NCBI GenBank assembly: GCA_024809215.1
Contig: JANUBW010000004.1
Span: 62,001 to 126,000, forward strand
Source of the DNA: Niastella sp. OAS944
Lineage (GTDB): Bacteria; Bacteroidota; Bacteroidia; Chitinophagales; Chitinophagaceae
DNA: 64,000 bases
Direction of reading: 5' to 3'
The notes beneath the pieces were generated by a model. It ran no database searches. It was not told where the DNA came from and worked only from the letters and a program-made list of their open reading frames with translations. The position numbers and the translations under genes are program-made. Every line of letters begins with the position of its first letter. Positions within the stretch are counted from its first letter, which is position 1. Below are positions 36,211 through 45,571 of the stretch, one piece after another.

Positions 36211-37479
36211 TCAGCGAAGTGTTTTAAATGAAGAGCGAAGTTCTTCGGTAAATGCCGTTGGTTGCTCCCAGGCTGCAAAATGGCCGCCTTTATTCAATGT
36301 ATTAAAATGAATAAGATTGGGATATGCACGTTCTGCCCAGCTTTTTGGCGCTGCATAGATCTCATCGGGGAATACGCTTACAGCAACCGGAATGCGAATG
36401 TTTCTCGGGTCAAAAAAACCGCCCTTTGCCACCTGAAATGTTTCCCAATACAAACGGGCCGATGAGATGGCAGTGTTAGTTACCCAATACAAAGTGATGT
36501 TATCAAGAATATCATCTTTTGTCAATCCTTCAGGCTTTCCATCAAACACCCGTGCAATAAGCGCATAACTGCGTGCGTCGTGGTCAAGTATCCAGCCAGC
36601 CAACCCTACAGGCGAATCAGCAATGCCGTATAATGTTTGCGGGCGCAGTCCCATTTCATTGGCATAACCCAAGCCTTTTTTATAAAAGAAATCCAGTTGG
36701 TCATAGGCATTCTTTTCATCAGCCGTAAGATTTGCAGGCGCCACTCCGGCAGCCAATGCCCTGCTAATTTCAGCAGGAACAGTGGCAGCCATGTTCGTAT
36801 GAATGCCGGCCAATTCGGGTGGTGCTATTAAAGCCATGGTTTCAGAAATAGCATTACCCCAGTCGCCACCCTGTGCTACATATTTCTTATAGCCAAGGCG
36901 TTTCATCAATATAATCCATGCTTTGGCAACACGCGTTGGGTCCCAGCCTAATTGGTCGGGTTTGCCCGAAAACCCATAACCGGGAATGGAAGGTATTACA
37001 ACGTCAAAAGCGTCTTCGGCTTTGCCGCCATATGCTGTAGGATCAGTAAGCGGCCCTATAACCTTTAACTGTTCTATAATAGAGCCGGGCCAGCCATGGG
37101 TAATGATAACAGGTAATGCGTTCTTATGTTTCGACCGAACATGTATAAAGTGAATATCAACGCCATCGATCTTTGTTACAAACTGCGGCAGCGAATTAAG
37201 TTTGGTTTCTATCTTTCGCCAATCATATTGTGTAGCCCAATATTTGGCCAGCGCTTTCATGGTAGCCAACTGCACACCTTGCGTTTCATCTTTCACCACT
37301 TCCCTATCGGGCCATTGCGTTGCCTGTATCCGGTGCTTAAGATCAACAAGTGTTTTTTCAGGCACTTTAAAATGGAAAGGTTGTATGGCTGTATCTGCCG
37401 TTTGTGCATTTACCACAGCGCCTTGTAAAATAAATAAACCTGCAATGAGCCTTACGCGTATACTTTTACTATTTTTCAT
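36211..37479 (-). CDS. Secreted epoxide hydrolase (alpha/beta hydrolase with EHN domain)
   Basis: The ATG at 37479 gives 422 residues with a signal peptide (MKNSKSIRVRLIAGLFILQG ... NAQ). An epoxide hydrolase N-terminal domain (about 30-140: FHFKVPEKTLVDLKHRIQATQWPDRE, TQYDWRKIETKLN) precedes the alpha/beta hydrolase fold: THGWPGSIIEQLKVI with the oxyanion HGWP, nucleophile Asp in VAQGGDWGNAI, and the catalytic His in NKGGHFAAWEQP near the end. The enzyme hydrolyses epoxides to diols; the export signal puts it in the periplasm or outside. A divergent AraC regulator lies upstream, but with another transporter operon beyond it. Confidence 0.87.
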   Translation of the reverse strand: MKNSKSIRVRLIAGLFILQGAVVNAQTADTAIQPFHFKVPEKTLVDLKHRIQATQWPDREVVKDETQGVQLATMKALAKYWATQYDWRKIETKLNSLPQFVTKIDGVDIHFIHVRSKHKNALPVIITHGWPGSIIEQLKVIGPLTDPTAYGGKAEDAFDVVIPSIPGYGFSGKPDQLGWDPTRVAKAWIILMKRLGYKKYVAQGGDWGNAISETMALIAPPELAGIHTNMAATVPAEISRALAAGVAPANLTADEKNAYDQLDFFYKKGLGYANEMGLRPQTLYGIADSPVGLAGWILDHDARSYALIARVFDGKPEGLTKDDILDNITLYWVTNTAISSARLYWETFQVAKGGFFDPRNIRIPVAVSVFPDEIYAAPKSWAERAYPNLIHFNTLNKGGHFAAWEQPTAFTEELRSSFKTLR

Positions 37480-37610
37480 TTTTGTTACTTTTAAAGTTTG
37501 AAATGTTTTGTAAAAGTACCTGCACATTATGCCCTAACCAATCATCTATAGGCTGGCTGGACTAATTACCACCAGAGCTGGGCATTTTGTAATCTGAAAT
37601 AGACAAGCCT

Positions 37611-38396
37611 TTAGCTTCGCCGGAAATCGGAAGGACGTGCATGGGTGAATTCATGAAAGGCATCGCTGAATGAGCTAATGGTAACATAGCCAACATCAAA
37701 AGCTATTTCCCCAATAGGCTTTTGTGTTTTTAGTAACATTTCAATAGCCTTTACCATACGTATGGTTTTAACATACTGCAAAAAGGTCATTTGCATGTTC
37801 GATTGGAACAGGCGCGACAGTGTGCGTTCGCTGATATTGAAACGGCTGCTAACATCATTTATAGTAAGCCGTTCGCTCATATTCTTTTCCAGGTATTTAA
37901 CAATGCGTTGCATTTGTTCATTATCGGTTATAGGCAGTACTATTGGCAACGACTTATTATCAAACTGGGGTAGAATGTTCTTTAATGCTATCAGGAATTC
38001 AAAATTATCATCCTTGCGCGTTACATGCCGGCCATCCCATCGTTCAGTATAATTGATCATCTGTATCAACAGATCACTGGCGGGGTAAATGCCCAGCTTA
38101 CCGTAATAAGGATCGGCCCCATCGTCATGCGCATAATAATAAAGCGAACGCAATACCGTGGCCGAATAACCAATACGCAGAATATGATATATACCCGCAG
38201 GGATCCAAAAGTAATGTTTTGCCGGCACTACATAGGTGCGGTGTTCTATGGTTATATACGCTATACCACCCTCTACATAACTCAACTGTCCTTTGCTATG
38301 TTTATGCAACGGGATCAGCTTTTCCGATTTTTCATGCATAACAAACACGCTGTCCTTTTGCTTTTCAATTTCCGGCAAACTGGCAATTAATCCCAT
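37611..38396 (-). CDS. AraC-family transcriptional regulator
   Basis: The frame is open from 38591, but the first part would overlap the promoter of the divergent efflux operon; the ATG at 38396 (MGLIASLPEIEKQKD) fits. The 261-residue protein has a cupin domain (about 10-110: HEKSEKLIPLHKHSKGQLSYVEGG, YVVPAKHYFWIPAG) and a C-terminal AraC HTH (about 165-260: RLTINDVSSRFNISERTLSRLF, PIGEIAFDVGYVTISSFSDAFH). Its divergence from the HlyD/MFS genes makes it their likely regulator. Confidence 0.87.
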   Translation of the reverse strand: MGLIASLPEIEKQKDSVFVMHEKSEKLIPLHKHSKGQLSYVEGGIAYITIEHRTYVVPAKHYFWIPAGIYHILRIGYSATVLRSLYYYAHDDGADPYYGKLGIYPASDLLIQMINYTERWDGRHVTRKDDNFEFLIALKNILPQFDNKSLPIVLPITDNEQMQRIVKYLEKNMSERLTINDVSSRFNISERTLSRLFQSNMQMTFLQYVKTIRMVKAIEMLLKTQKPIGEIAFDVGYVTISSFSDAFHEFTHARPSDFRRS

Positions 38397-38474
38397 AGCG
38401 TAAAGGTAATCTGAATTGGCCGGAATGATGAAAATGTTGGCATATTTAGGGAAATGAAACACCCGCCTTACTGA

Positions 38475-38482
38475 TAATTTTG
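38475..38482 (+). promoter_or_regulatory. -7 box TAATTTTG of the efflux operon
   Basis: It matches TAnnTTTG exactly and lies 14 bp before the ATG of the HlyD gene, in the divergent gap with the AraC gene. Confidence 0.55.
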
Positions 38483-38496
38483 CACGCGATCTCAGC

Positions 38497-39342
38497 ATGA
38501 AAAAGAAATATACCCTTACCGACAGGCTCATAACCCAAATCACCGGTTGGATGGCCGGAATAATAATAGTGGCGCTTGCCATTTGGGGCATTTTTACTCT
38601 TTGGGGTTATTTTACTTACATCCAAACAAATAACGCTCAAATCGATGAACATGTAAACCCTATAATCTCAAAAGCCGGCGGATTAATTGTTGCCGTTAAG
38701 TTTGAGGAAAACCAGCTTGTTGCTAAAGGCGATACATTGCTGATCATCGATAACCGCGAGTACATTTTGCAACAGCAACAAACGGAAGCTGCTATTCAGA
38801 AAACCAGGGCGCAATTACAGTTGTTGGAAAGTAATAGCCATGCACTAAAGGCGGAAAAAGAGATCGTGCAGGCCGAACTAAATCGCCTGGCCGCTTTGCT
38901 GCACTCACATAAACTCGACATTAGTTATACAGTGATCACTGCGCCCTATAATGGCAGAATGGGCCGCCAGGCAGTTGAAACCGGACAATTGATAAATGCC
39001 GGCGAAACACTGGCATACATTGTAAATAATGAAACCGACAAATGGGTGGTGGCCAATTTCAAAGAAACCCAGATATCATATTTACATATTGGCGATTCGG
39101 CAAAACTAATTGCAGATGCTTATCCCGAACAGACGTTCAGCGGAAAGATCATTTCATTTTCACCAGCCACTGGTTCCCGTTTTTCACTACTGCCACCCGA
39201 TAACGCTACCGGCAACTATGTAAAGATCGTTCAACGCATTCCCGTGCGGATACGTATAGACGGTAACAAAAAAGACCTTGAGCTATTAAAAGCCGGCATG
39301 AATGTGAACGTGTATATTCCGAAAAAGCAGCGGCATGAATAG
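38497..39342 (+). CDS. HlyD/EmrA-family periplasmic adaptor
   Basis: The 281-residue protein has a cytoplasmic N-terminus, one membrane helix (WMAGIIIVALAIWGIFTLWGY), a lipoyl/barrel-sandwich half (SKAGGLIVAVKFEENQLVAKGDTLLIID), a coiled coil (QQQQTEAAIQKTRAQLQLLES) and the second half ITAPYNGRMGRQAVETGQLIN, then a beta-barrel. This is the EmrA-type adaptor of a tripartite efflux pump. It overlaps the MFS gene by 8 bp, which supplies the inner-membrane pump; an outer-membrane TolC is not next to it. Confidence 0.9.
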   Translation: MKKKYTLTDRLITQITGWMAGIIIVALAIWGIFTLWGYFTYIQTNNAQIDEHVNPIISKAGGLIVAVKFEENQLVAKGDTLLIIDNREYILQQQQTEAAIQKTRAQLQLLESNSHALKAEKEIVQAELNRLAALLHSHKLDISYTVITAPYNGRMGRQAVETGQLINAGETLAYIVNNETDKWVVANFKETQISYLHIGDSAKLIADAYPEQTFSGKIISFSPATGSRFSLLPPDNATGNYVKIVQRIPVRIRIDGNKKDLELLKAGMNVNVYIPKKQRHE

Positions 39343-40813
39343 CGTAATTCCTGTGTTTAGGAAATGGGTGCCCGAATGGTTGATAAAAGTGAGCCTGTTT
39401 TTAGTGTTGCTGCCCAGTATAGCGCTGTTCATTTTACCGCTTACCAATCTAAATGCAGCAGCAGGCTATTATGGTTGCGAACCGGCAGATATACAATTTA
39501 CCGTTGTGTTATGGTATGCCGGGTATGCCGGCTTTTACAGTCTCGAACACCGCTTCTTTGCATACCTGGCCACCAAGCAATATTTTTTATTGTTCACAAC
39601 ACTGCAAATGGTGGGTAGTTTCATATGTTACCTCACCCATGATTTATACATTTTGCTGCCAGTGCGTTTTATACAAGGACTGTTGTTTTGCAGCACGGCC
39701 AGTCTTTCCCTCTCGCTGATGTTCACCCGCCTGCGCAGTGAGCGGGCCAGGGAGATCAGCTTCTCGGTTTTCTTTGGGCTAATATTGTGTGCTGTTCCCT
39801 TTAATAGCTTCGCAACTGCCGGCGTTATAGACTCCGGCAATTACAATATAGTTTATAAAGTAGCTTTATTCGCTTTTGCCCCTTGCCTGGTATTGCTGTT
39901 GCTCATCATGAACAATGTGCGGCTTAAAGCCCGTTTCCCTTTGCATAAACTCGACTGGCAAAGCTTTTCTTTATATACCCTTGCACTTTGCCTAGGAGGT
40001 TATATAATGGTGTACGCACAGAGGTATCTTTGGTTTGAAGACCGGCGCATACAATTCAGTGCAGCAGGCATTGCTGTTTGCACCACCATCTTTTTGTTCA
40101 GACAGAAAAGTATGAAGCGGCCTTATATCAATCTGCACATATTCAGATCGCGGAATTTCATTGTAGGGCTTTTTGTATTATTCGTCATGTACATTTGCCG
40201 GTTTGCCGCAGGCGTTACCACAAACTACTTTTCCAGCGTTCTAAGAATTGATCCTGCGCATATATCTTACATCAACCTGTTCAACCTGGCAGGTTTGGTA
40301 ACCGGCGTGATCATCGCCTGTTGTATGATCCTGCAAAAAATGCGCATCCGATCTATTTGGGTGCCGGGGTTTATATTACTGCTCATATTTCATTCCACCA
40401 TGTTCTTTCAGTTCAGCACCCAGGCCAATGAACACAATTATTATCTCCCGCTTTTTATCCATGGGCTTGGTGTGGGTATGATCATGGTGCCAACAATTGT
40501 TTTCACAATATCATCCGTACATATTTCTATGGGCTCTTCGGCGGCGGGCGTTTGCCTGGCCATCAGGTACCTGGGGTTTTGTGCAAGCATTGGGATCATG
40601 GCAGCCAGGGGCATGGCGTCGTGGCCGGCAGTGCCGGCATCGAATAAATTAATGGTAGCCAGTATTAACCGGCAGGCACAGTTGCAATTTGCGATGGATT
40701 ACTATGAACTGATCTCCTGGCTATGCATAGGCATGTTATTACTGATCATTCTTTTCCCATATTTGAATAGAACAGTGGTGTATTTGAGGGCGAAGGGACT
40801 GGCGCCGGTGTAG
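39335..40813 (+). CDS. MFS transporter, EmrB/DHA2-like
   Basis: The 492-residue protein has about 14 hydrophobic helices, such as LFLVLLPSIALFILPL, LLFTTLQMVGSFICYLTH, FAPCLVLLLLIMNNV and ISWLCIGMLLLIILFPYL. The early LPVRFIQGLLFCST resembles the motif region of DHA2 drug:proton antiporters. Translation overlaps the adaptor by 8 bp, so the pair forms an EmrAB-like export system for a small hydrophobic compound. The substrate is unknown. Confidence 0.85.
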   Translation: MNSVIPVFRKWVPEWLIKVSLFLVLLPSIALFILPLTNLNAAAGYYGCEPADIQFTVVLWYAGYAGFYSLEHRFFAYLATKQYFLLFTTLQMVGSFICYLTHDLYILLPVRFIQGLLFCSTASLSLSLMFTRLRSERAREISFSVFFGLILCAVPFNSFATAGVIDSGNYNIVYKVALFAFAPCLVLLLLIMNNVRLKARFPLHKLDWQSFSLYTLALCLGGYIMVYAQRYLWFEDRRIQFSAAGIAVCTTIFLFRQKSMKRPYINLHIFRSRNFIVGLFVLFVMYICRFAAGVTTNYFSSVLRIDPAHISYINLFNLAGLVTGVIIACCMILQKMRIRSIWVPGFILLLIFHSTMFFQFSTQANEHNYYLPLFIHGLGVGMIMVPTIVFTISSVHISMGSSAAGVCLAIRYLGFCASIGIMAARGMASWPAVPASNKLMVASINRQAQLQFAMDYYELISWLCIGMLLLIILFPYLNRTVVYLRAKGLAPV

Positions 40814-40831
40814 CAAACCTGAAAAGCTTTT

Positions 40832-41332
40832 TTACTCCAACGGAGGTTCAACATATTCTTCATTGGCGGGTTTTAATTCATGGCCCATGATCAGGCGCGC
40901 ACAGGTATTCCATCTCAGAATGGCATCATCATTTCCGGGCGGGCGAACAGCCTCCGCTTTCTCAAAAAATTCCATGGCTTCAGTTAGCCATTCAAACACA
41001 GCAAAATGCCCACCTCCCATCCCCTGGTTGAAAATTGACAATCCCTTCCTTTCACAGATGATGCCTGCGTAGTAATTTTTTTCGTACTCATTTTGCAGCT
41101 GTGACAACAATTTACGCGCACGGCCCACATCCCCTGATGAAAAAGGATCGCTGAATTGATCTGTAATTGTCAATATCAGCATCACAATTGCCCTGGCATT
41201 TTGGTTATCCACTTCCAGGATGTCGAGACAGATACTTTCAGCCAGGCCGGGTTCACCCAGCAGCCTGTATCGTTCTGCCTTTTCAAGCGCTGCCGGGATA
41301 CTCTCTTTGGCAATACGTTTAATTTGAAACAT
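40832..41332 (-). CDS. TPR-like protein at the end of the succinate dehydrogenase operon
   Basis: The 166-residue protein is helical, with two or three TPR-like helix pairs: ALEKAERYRLLGEPGLAESI, LDILEVDNQNARAIVMLILT and EAMEFFEKAEAVRPPGND. The last one has the TPR consensus of small and aromatic residues. It starts 6 bp after the SdhB stop, so it is in the operon. Its role is unknown; assembly or stability of the iron-sulfur subunit is a reasonable guess. Confidence 0.65.
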   Translation of the reverse strand: MFQIKRIAKESIPAALEKAERYRLLGEPGLAESICLDILEVDNQNARAIVMLILTITDQFSDPFSSGDVGRARKLLSQLQNEYEKNYYAGIICERKGLSIFNQGMGGGHFAVFEWLTEAMEFFEKAEAVRPPGNDDAILRWNTCARLIMGHELKPANEEYVEPPLE

Positions 41333-41338
41333 GATGTA

Positions 41339-42094
41339 CTATTTAATGATTTTCTTTGATCGAAAAAGGAAGCGGAATAACATTTTCAAAGGATCGTAAA
41401 ATCTGTCTGCCACCCTTTCCTTTAACGGAATGATAGCATTGTCGGTAATAGTTATTTCTTCAGGACAAACGGTGGTGCAGCACTTGGTGATATTACAATA
41501 ACCGATGCCATTCGCTTTTTTTACATCTTCCAAACGGTCTTCGGTATCGAGCGGATGCATTTCCAGCGCAGCAACATGTACTAAAAAGCGCGGACCGATA
41601 AATGCATCATGAAGCTGATGCTCACGCAGCACATGGCACACATCCTGGCACAGGAAACATTCTATGCATTTGCGAAATTCCTGCACCCGGTCAATATCCT
41701 GTTGAAAAATTCTCCAGGTACCGTCTGCTGCATCGGCAGCGCGGGGTGTAAATTTTTTTATCTTTTTCTTTACCCTGAAATTCCATGACACATCTGTAAC
41801 CAGGTCTTTTATCAACGGGAAGGCCTTCATGGGAAGCAATAAAACCGGCTTATTGAGCGGAAGTTCATTAAGCCTGGTCATACACATAAGTTTAGGAATG
41901 CCATTGATCTCTGCCGAACAGGAACCACATTTGCCGGCTTTGCAATTCCAGCGAACTGCCAGGTCATTGGCATGTTCTGCCTGTATCTGATGCACGGCAT
42001 CAAGCACCACCATGCCTTCGGCAATTTCGGTAGAATAGGTCACCAGTTTTCCACCCGAAGCATCACCACGCCATATTTGAAAATCGGCTTTCAT
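41339..42094 (-). CDS. sdhB: Succinate dehydrogenase/fumarate reductase iron-sulfur subunit
   Basis: The 251-residue protein has the plant-type [2Fe-2S] domain (CKAGKCGSCSAEINGIPKLMC, Cys about 51-74) and the [4Fe-4S]/[3Fe-4S] domain (CIECFLCQDVC, then CNITKCCTTVCPEEI). It passes electrons from the FAD subunit to the membrane anchor. It starts 4 bp after the sdhA stop. Sequence features such as FLCQDVCHVLREH are those of the Sdh1-like branch rather than the E. coli one. Confidence 0.92.
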   Translation of the reverse strand: MKADFQIWRGDASGGKLVTYSTEIAEGMVVLDAVHQIQAEHANDLAVRWNCKAGKCGSCSAEINGIPKLMCMTRLNELPLNKPVLLLPMKAFPLIKDLVTDVSWNFRVKKKIKKFTPRAADAADGTWRIFQQDIDRVQEFRKCIECFLCQDVCHVLREHQLHDAFIGPRFLVHVAALEMHPLDTEDRLEDVKKANGIGYCNITKCCTTVCPEEITITDNAIIPLKERVADRFYDPLKMLFRFLFRSKKIIK

Positions 42095-42098
42095 TACT

Positions 42099-43910
42099 TC
42101 ACTTCATATCTTCAATGATCTGTTTAAGATCTGGTGGCATATCCCGCACAGGCACACGCTTCACCACCATCTGTCCATCGTCTCCTTTCACAATGATAAG
42201 ATTACAGTTACCGGCCCGCGCATCTTTTTCAGGATGATCTTCCCTGAAATGAGCGCCCCGGCTTTCTTTTCGCTCTATGGCCGCCCTTGTAATTGCTTCG
42301 GAAACAGTTAATAAATGTTGCAGGTCAAGGGCGGTATGCCATCCGTTATTATACTCCCTGTTTCCAATCACCCGTACTTTAGAGAAGCGATCATACAGTT
42401 TTTCCAATTCCTGCATCGCCTTTAAAAGCTCCTGCTCATGGCGAACAATGCCAACCAGGTTCTGCATTACTTCCTGCAGGTCGAATTGAACCTGAAAAGG
42501 GTTTTCCCCTTCAGTACGGTCAAATGGTTCCAATGCGTTTTTTGCGATCATTTCCACCTGCCGGTCATCAATATTACCCTGCGTGTTTTCTTTGGCAAAC
42601 CTGGCTGCATATTCACCGGCACGTTTGCCAAACACAAGCAGATCTGAAAGCGAGTTACCACCAAGCCGGTTGGCGCCATGTAAACCAGCAGCAGCTTCCC
42701 CTGCAGCAAAAAGCCCCGGCACAGTTGACATTTGGGTTTCAGCATGTACCCTGATGCCGCCCATCATATAATGCGTAGTAGGGCCCACTTCCATTGCTTC
42801 TTTGGTAATATCGATATCTGCCAGCTTTTTAAACTGGTTGTACATGCTGGGCAGTTTTTTCTTTATGTGATCGGCAGCATTGGCCATTTTTGTTTTGATC
42901 CAGGAGATGTCCAGGTATACACCATTGTGCGGGCTGCCTCTGCCTTCCCTGATCTCACGAACTATACAACGTGCCACATGATCACGGGTGAGCAATTCCG
43001 GCGGGCGTTTTGCCTGTTTATCGCCTTGTGTGTATCGCCAGCCTTCTTCTTCATTGTCGGCCGTTTGTTGACGGTATAGTTCAGGAATTTCATTAAACAT
43101 AAACCGTTTATGTTCGCTGTTGAGCAATATGCCTCCTTCTCCCCGAACGCCTTCAGTTACCAGAATGCCGCGAACACTGGGTGGCCACACCATACCGGTT
43201 GGGTGAAATTGCACAAACTCCATATCCATAAGCTCGGCACCGGCATTGTACGCCAGAGAATGACCATCGCCCGTATACTCCCAACTGTTACTGGTAATTT
43301 TATAAGCCCTGCCAATGCCACCTGTGGCTATTACTATTGCTTTGGCGCGAAATAATTTAAATTGTCCTTTTTCACGTTCGTAGCCAAAAGCCCCGGCCAC
43401 GCGTTCACCATCTTTTAAAATAGTTATAATGGTGCATTCCATATGTACTTCAATGTCCTGGTAAATGCAGTGGTCCTGTAGTGTACGGATCATTTCCAAC
43501 CCCGTACGATCGCCAACATGCGCCAGGCGTGGATATTTATGACCGCCAAAATTCCGCTGTAAAATGCGGCCATCCTTTGTCCGGTCAAACAGCGCTCCCC
43601 ACGCTTCCAGCTCCCGCACCCGGTCTGGCGCTTCTTTGGCATGCAGTTCGGCCATGCGCCAATCGTTCAGATATTGTCCACCCCGCATCGTATCGGCAAA
43701 ATGTACCCGCCAGTTATCGCGCTCATCGACGTTAGATAATGCAGCAGCAATGCCCCCTTCAGCCATTACCGTGTGCGCCTTGCCAAGTAGTGATTTGCAG
43801 ATCAACCCAACAGTAACACCGTTGGCAGCAGCTTCAATGGCAGCGCGAAGCCCTGCGCCACCTGCGCCAATTACAAGCACATCGTAGTTGTATGTATCGA
43901 AAGTTGACAT
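42099..43910 (-). CDS. sdhA: Succinate dehydrogenase/fumarate reductase flavoprotein subunit
   Basis: The frame opens at 43940, but the ATG at 43910 (MSTFDTYNYDVLVIGAGGAG) is one base after the anchor stop and is the family start. The 603-residue protein has the FAD motif GAGGAGLRAAIEAAANG, the covalent-FAD His in KAHTVMAEGGIAAAL, the substrate Arg in IVREIREGRG, and the later HGANRLGGNSLSDLLVFG. It oxidises succinate to fumarate in the TCA cycle and feeds electrons to quinone. It is the second gene of a four-gene operon. Confidence 0.93.
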   Translation of the reverse strand: MSTFDTYNYDVLVIGAGGAGLRAAIEAAANGVTVGLICKSLLGKAHTVMAEGGIAAALSNVDERDNWRVHFADTMRGGQYLNDWRMAELHAKEAPDRVRELEAWGALFDRTKDGRILQRNFGGHKYPRLAHVGDRTGLEMIRTLQDHCIYQDIEVHMECTIITILKDGERVAGAFGYEREKGQFKLFRAKAIVIATGGIGRAYKITSNSWEYTGDGHSLAYNAGAELMDMEFVQFHPTGMVWPPSVRGILVTEGVRGEGGILLNSEHKRFMFNEIPELYRQQTADNEEEGWRYTQGDKQAKRPPELLTRDHVARCIVREIREGRGSPHNGVYLDISWIKTKMANAADHIKKKLPSMYNQFKKLADIDITKEAMEVGPTTHYMMGGIRVHAETQMSTVPGLFAAGEAAAGLHGANRLGGNSLSDLLVFGKRAGEYAARFAKENTQGNIDDRQVEMIAKNALEPFDRTEGENPFQVQFDLQEVMQNLVGIVRHEQELLKAMQELEKLYDRFSKVRVIGNREYNNGWHTALDLQHLLTVSEAITRAAIERKESRGAHFREDHPEKDARAGNCNLIIVKGDDGQMVVKRVPVRDMPPDLKQIIEDMK

Positions 43911-43911
43911 G

Positions 43912-44724
43912 TTATAAAATTCTCCAGTCATGCCACACACCCATGGAGCACAAACGGATATAGATATCTGAAAACATAACCCAGAATAAGCTCATCCATG
44001 CCCACAACATATGTTTTCTGTTGAAACAGCTTACACACCGGTATGTTCTGGCACGAAGCGGTGCGCCGGAAATGCGGTTCAGGTACCCACCAACCAGGTG
44101 CCGCAACGAATGGCAGCCGAATGTATAGCCCGTAAGAAACACCACATTGATGGCCAGCACTATGGTGCCTACGCCAATGCCAAACGATCTTTCACCTGTA
44201 TTAGTCCCTCCCGGCGGAATAAACCACAACGCCTTCCACACATCGTATAAAAGAAAAAGCAAAAAGAATAAGGCTATGTATAAAAAGTAACGGTGTATAT
44301 TTTGTACGATCAATGGAAATGAATTTTCACCCCAATACTTCTTGCGGGGCTCTGTAACGGTGCAGGCAGGTGGATCGGCCCAGAATGACTTATAATAGGC
44401 GCCGCGGTAATAGTAACAGGTTAACCGGAATAATCCCGGCGCCCATAATATCAGCAGAGCCGGCGACCAGGGGAATTGCCGCGGCCACCAACCTGGTTTG
44501 TTTCCAAACCAGCTATGGGATGAATCGCCAAATAATTCCGGGGAATAAAGCGGCGAAAGGTAGGGACCAAATGTATAATGCCTTCCCTGGAACGCAGCCC
44601 AGGTTACGTAAATGAGGAATATGGAAAGACAAACAAAAATGACCAGTGGCCGTACCCACCATGCATCCTTCCTGTTGGTATAACCAAAGCCGCGTCGGTT
44701 ATCAGTTAAGTGTATTTCAGCCAT
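43912..44724 (-). CDS. Succinate dehydrogenase membrane anchor, Sdh1-type
   Basis: The 270-residue protein has five membrane helices (about 25-45, 85-103, 143-165, 185-205, 240-260). It is unlike the short cytochrome b556 anchors, and resembles the single large anchor of mycobacterial Sdh1. It has C204-H205 and H209 in GYTFGCHSLRHL and C230-x2-C233 with H238 in YRCVSCFNRKH, residues placed to bind a metal cluster. For mycobacterial Sdh1 a membrane-embedded Rieske-type [2Fe-2S] has been described; the same may hold here. SDIYIR near the C-terminus could lie at the quinone site. First gene of the operon. Confidence 0.75.
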   Translation of the reverse strand: MAEIHLTDNRRGFGYTNRKDAWWVRPLVIFVCLSIFLIYVTWAAFQGRHYTFGPYLSPLYSPELFGDSSHSWFGNKPGWWPRQFPWSPALLILWAPGLFRLTCYYYRGAYYKSFWADPPACTVTEPRKKYWGENSFPLIVQNIHRYFLYIALFFLLFLLYDVWKALWFIPPGGTNTGERSFGIGVGTIVLAINVVFLTGYTFGCHSLRHLVGGYLNRISGAPLRARTYRCVSCFNRKHMLWAWMSLFWVMFSDIYIRLCSMGVWHDWRIL

Positions 44725-44811
44725 AAAACAGCTTATGTTATTAAGGATAAAATCTTAACCTGATAGTTGTCAATGAGTATGGGGAGGATAAAATCTGTTA
44801 TCTAAGTTAGT

Positions 44812-44845
44812 TAAAAAAAAGAAGGGTTAGCTAAAGCTTCCCTTC
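44812..44845 (-). terminator. Terminator of the 44895-45413 gene
   Basis: On the minus strand GAAGGG...CCCTTC encloses an inner AGCT/AGCT pair and is followed by a run of eight Ts. It separates the hypothetical gene from the sdh operon. Confidence 0.7.
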
Positions 44846-44894
44846 GAAAAACTATGATCGCCATCATGAAAATGCCAGAAAGAAGAACAAACCT

Positions 44895-45413
44895 TTAAAT
44901 CACTTCATATCTTTTGATCTTCTCCTCACTTACCAGCATAGCCCCAAATGATTGCGGCAAATATTCTTTTACAGCATTGGCAAATGTTCCGGTAAAGATA
45001 TCATCGGTGTTTTTTATATTCAGAAAGTTGGGGCCGGAAATGTACATAATATCTTCTTTGTAAGATATATTGGTATAGTGTTTTTCATCGCCTTCGCTAA
45101 ACCAGGCAAACCTGTGACTCATACTTGTTTCACTTATATCGAAATATAGCAGATTGAAGAAGCCGGAAATAATATCCTTAAACAGGTACCTGTCATAAAC
45201 ATTCCATGAAACAGTACAAATGGTTCCCAAATTGCCTGAATAAATATCAACGATATTATCCTTGCCTTTTCGTAAAACTATTGCCTCAAATGGTTGCTCG
45301 CTATTGAAAACTATGCTCTTATTTATGTTCATAACCTGAAAGGTATGCTGTATAGCAGCCAGTAGTTTTTCTTCATTTATTTTCGAAGCAATGCCAATAA
45401 AAGATACGCCCAT
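44895..45413 (-). CDS. Hypothetical protein, 172 aa
   Basis: The protein begins MGVSFIGIASKINEEKLLAA and has no signal peptide or membrane helix. It alternates helices and strands, with motifs such as DKDNIVDIYSGNLGTICTV-like stretches, ETSMSHRFAWFSEGDEKHY and FTGTFANAVKEYLPQSFGAM. I do not recognise the family. It is a single gene with its own terminator. Composition is like its neighbours, so it is probably a real native gene. Confidence 0.55.
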   Translation of the reverse strand: MGVSFIGIASKINEEKLLAAIQHTFQVMNINKSIVFNSEQPFEAIVLRKGKDNIVDIYSGNLGTICTVSWNVYDRYLFKDIISGFFNLLYFDISETSMSHRFAWFSEGDEKHYTNISYKEDIMYISGPNFLNIKNTDDIFTGTFANAVKEYLPQSFGAMLVSEEKIKRYEVI

Positions 45414-45571
45414 TTATATTTTCATTTATACGTTAACCCGCCACTAACGCTAGAGGATCGAGTTTATTGCAACCCAGCCTCATTGGTAGATTGATATCCG
45501 ACTAATACTACTTTTTATTAAAGCAACATTTAAATTAAGCATAACTTGCCTAATCTAACTCATAATACCTT

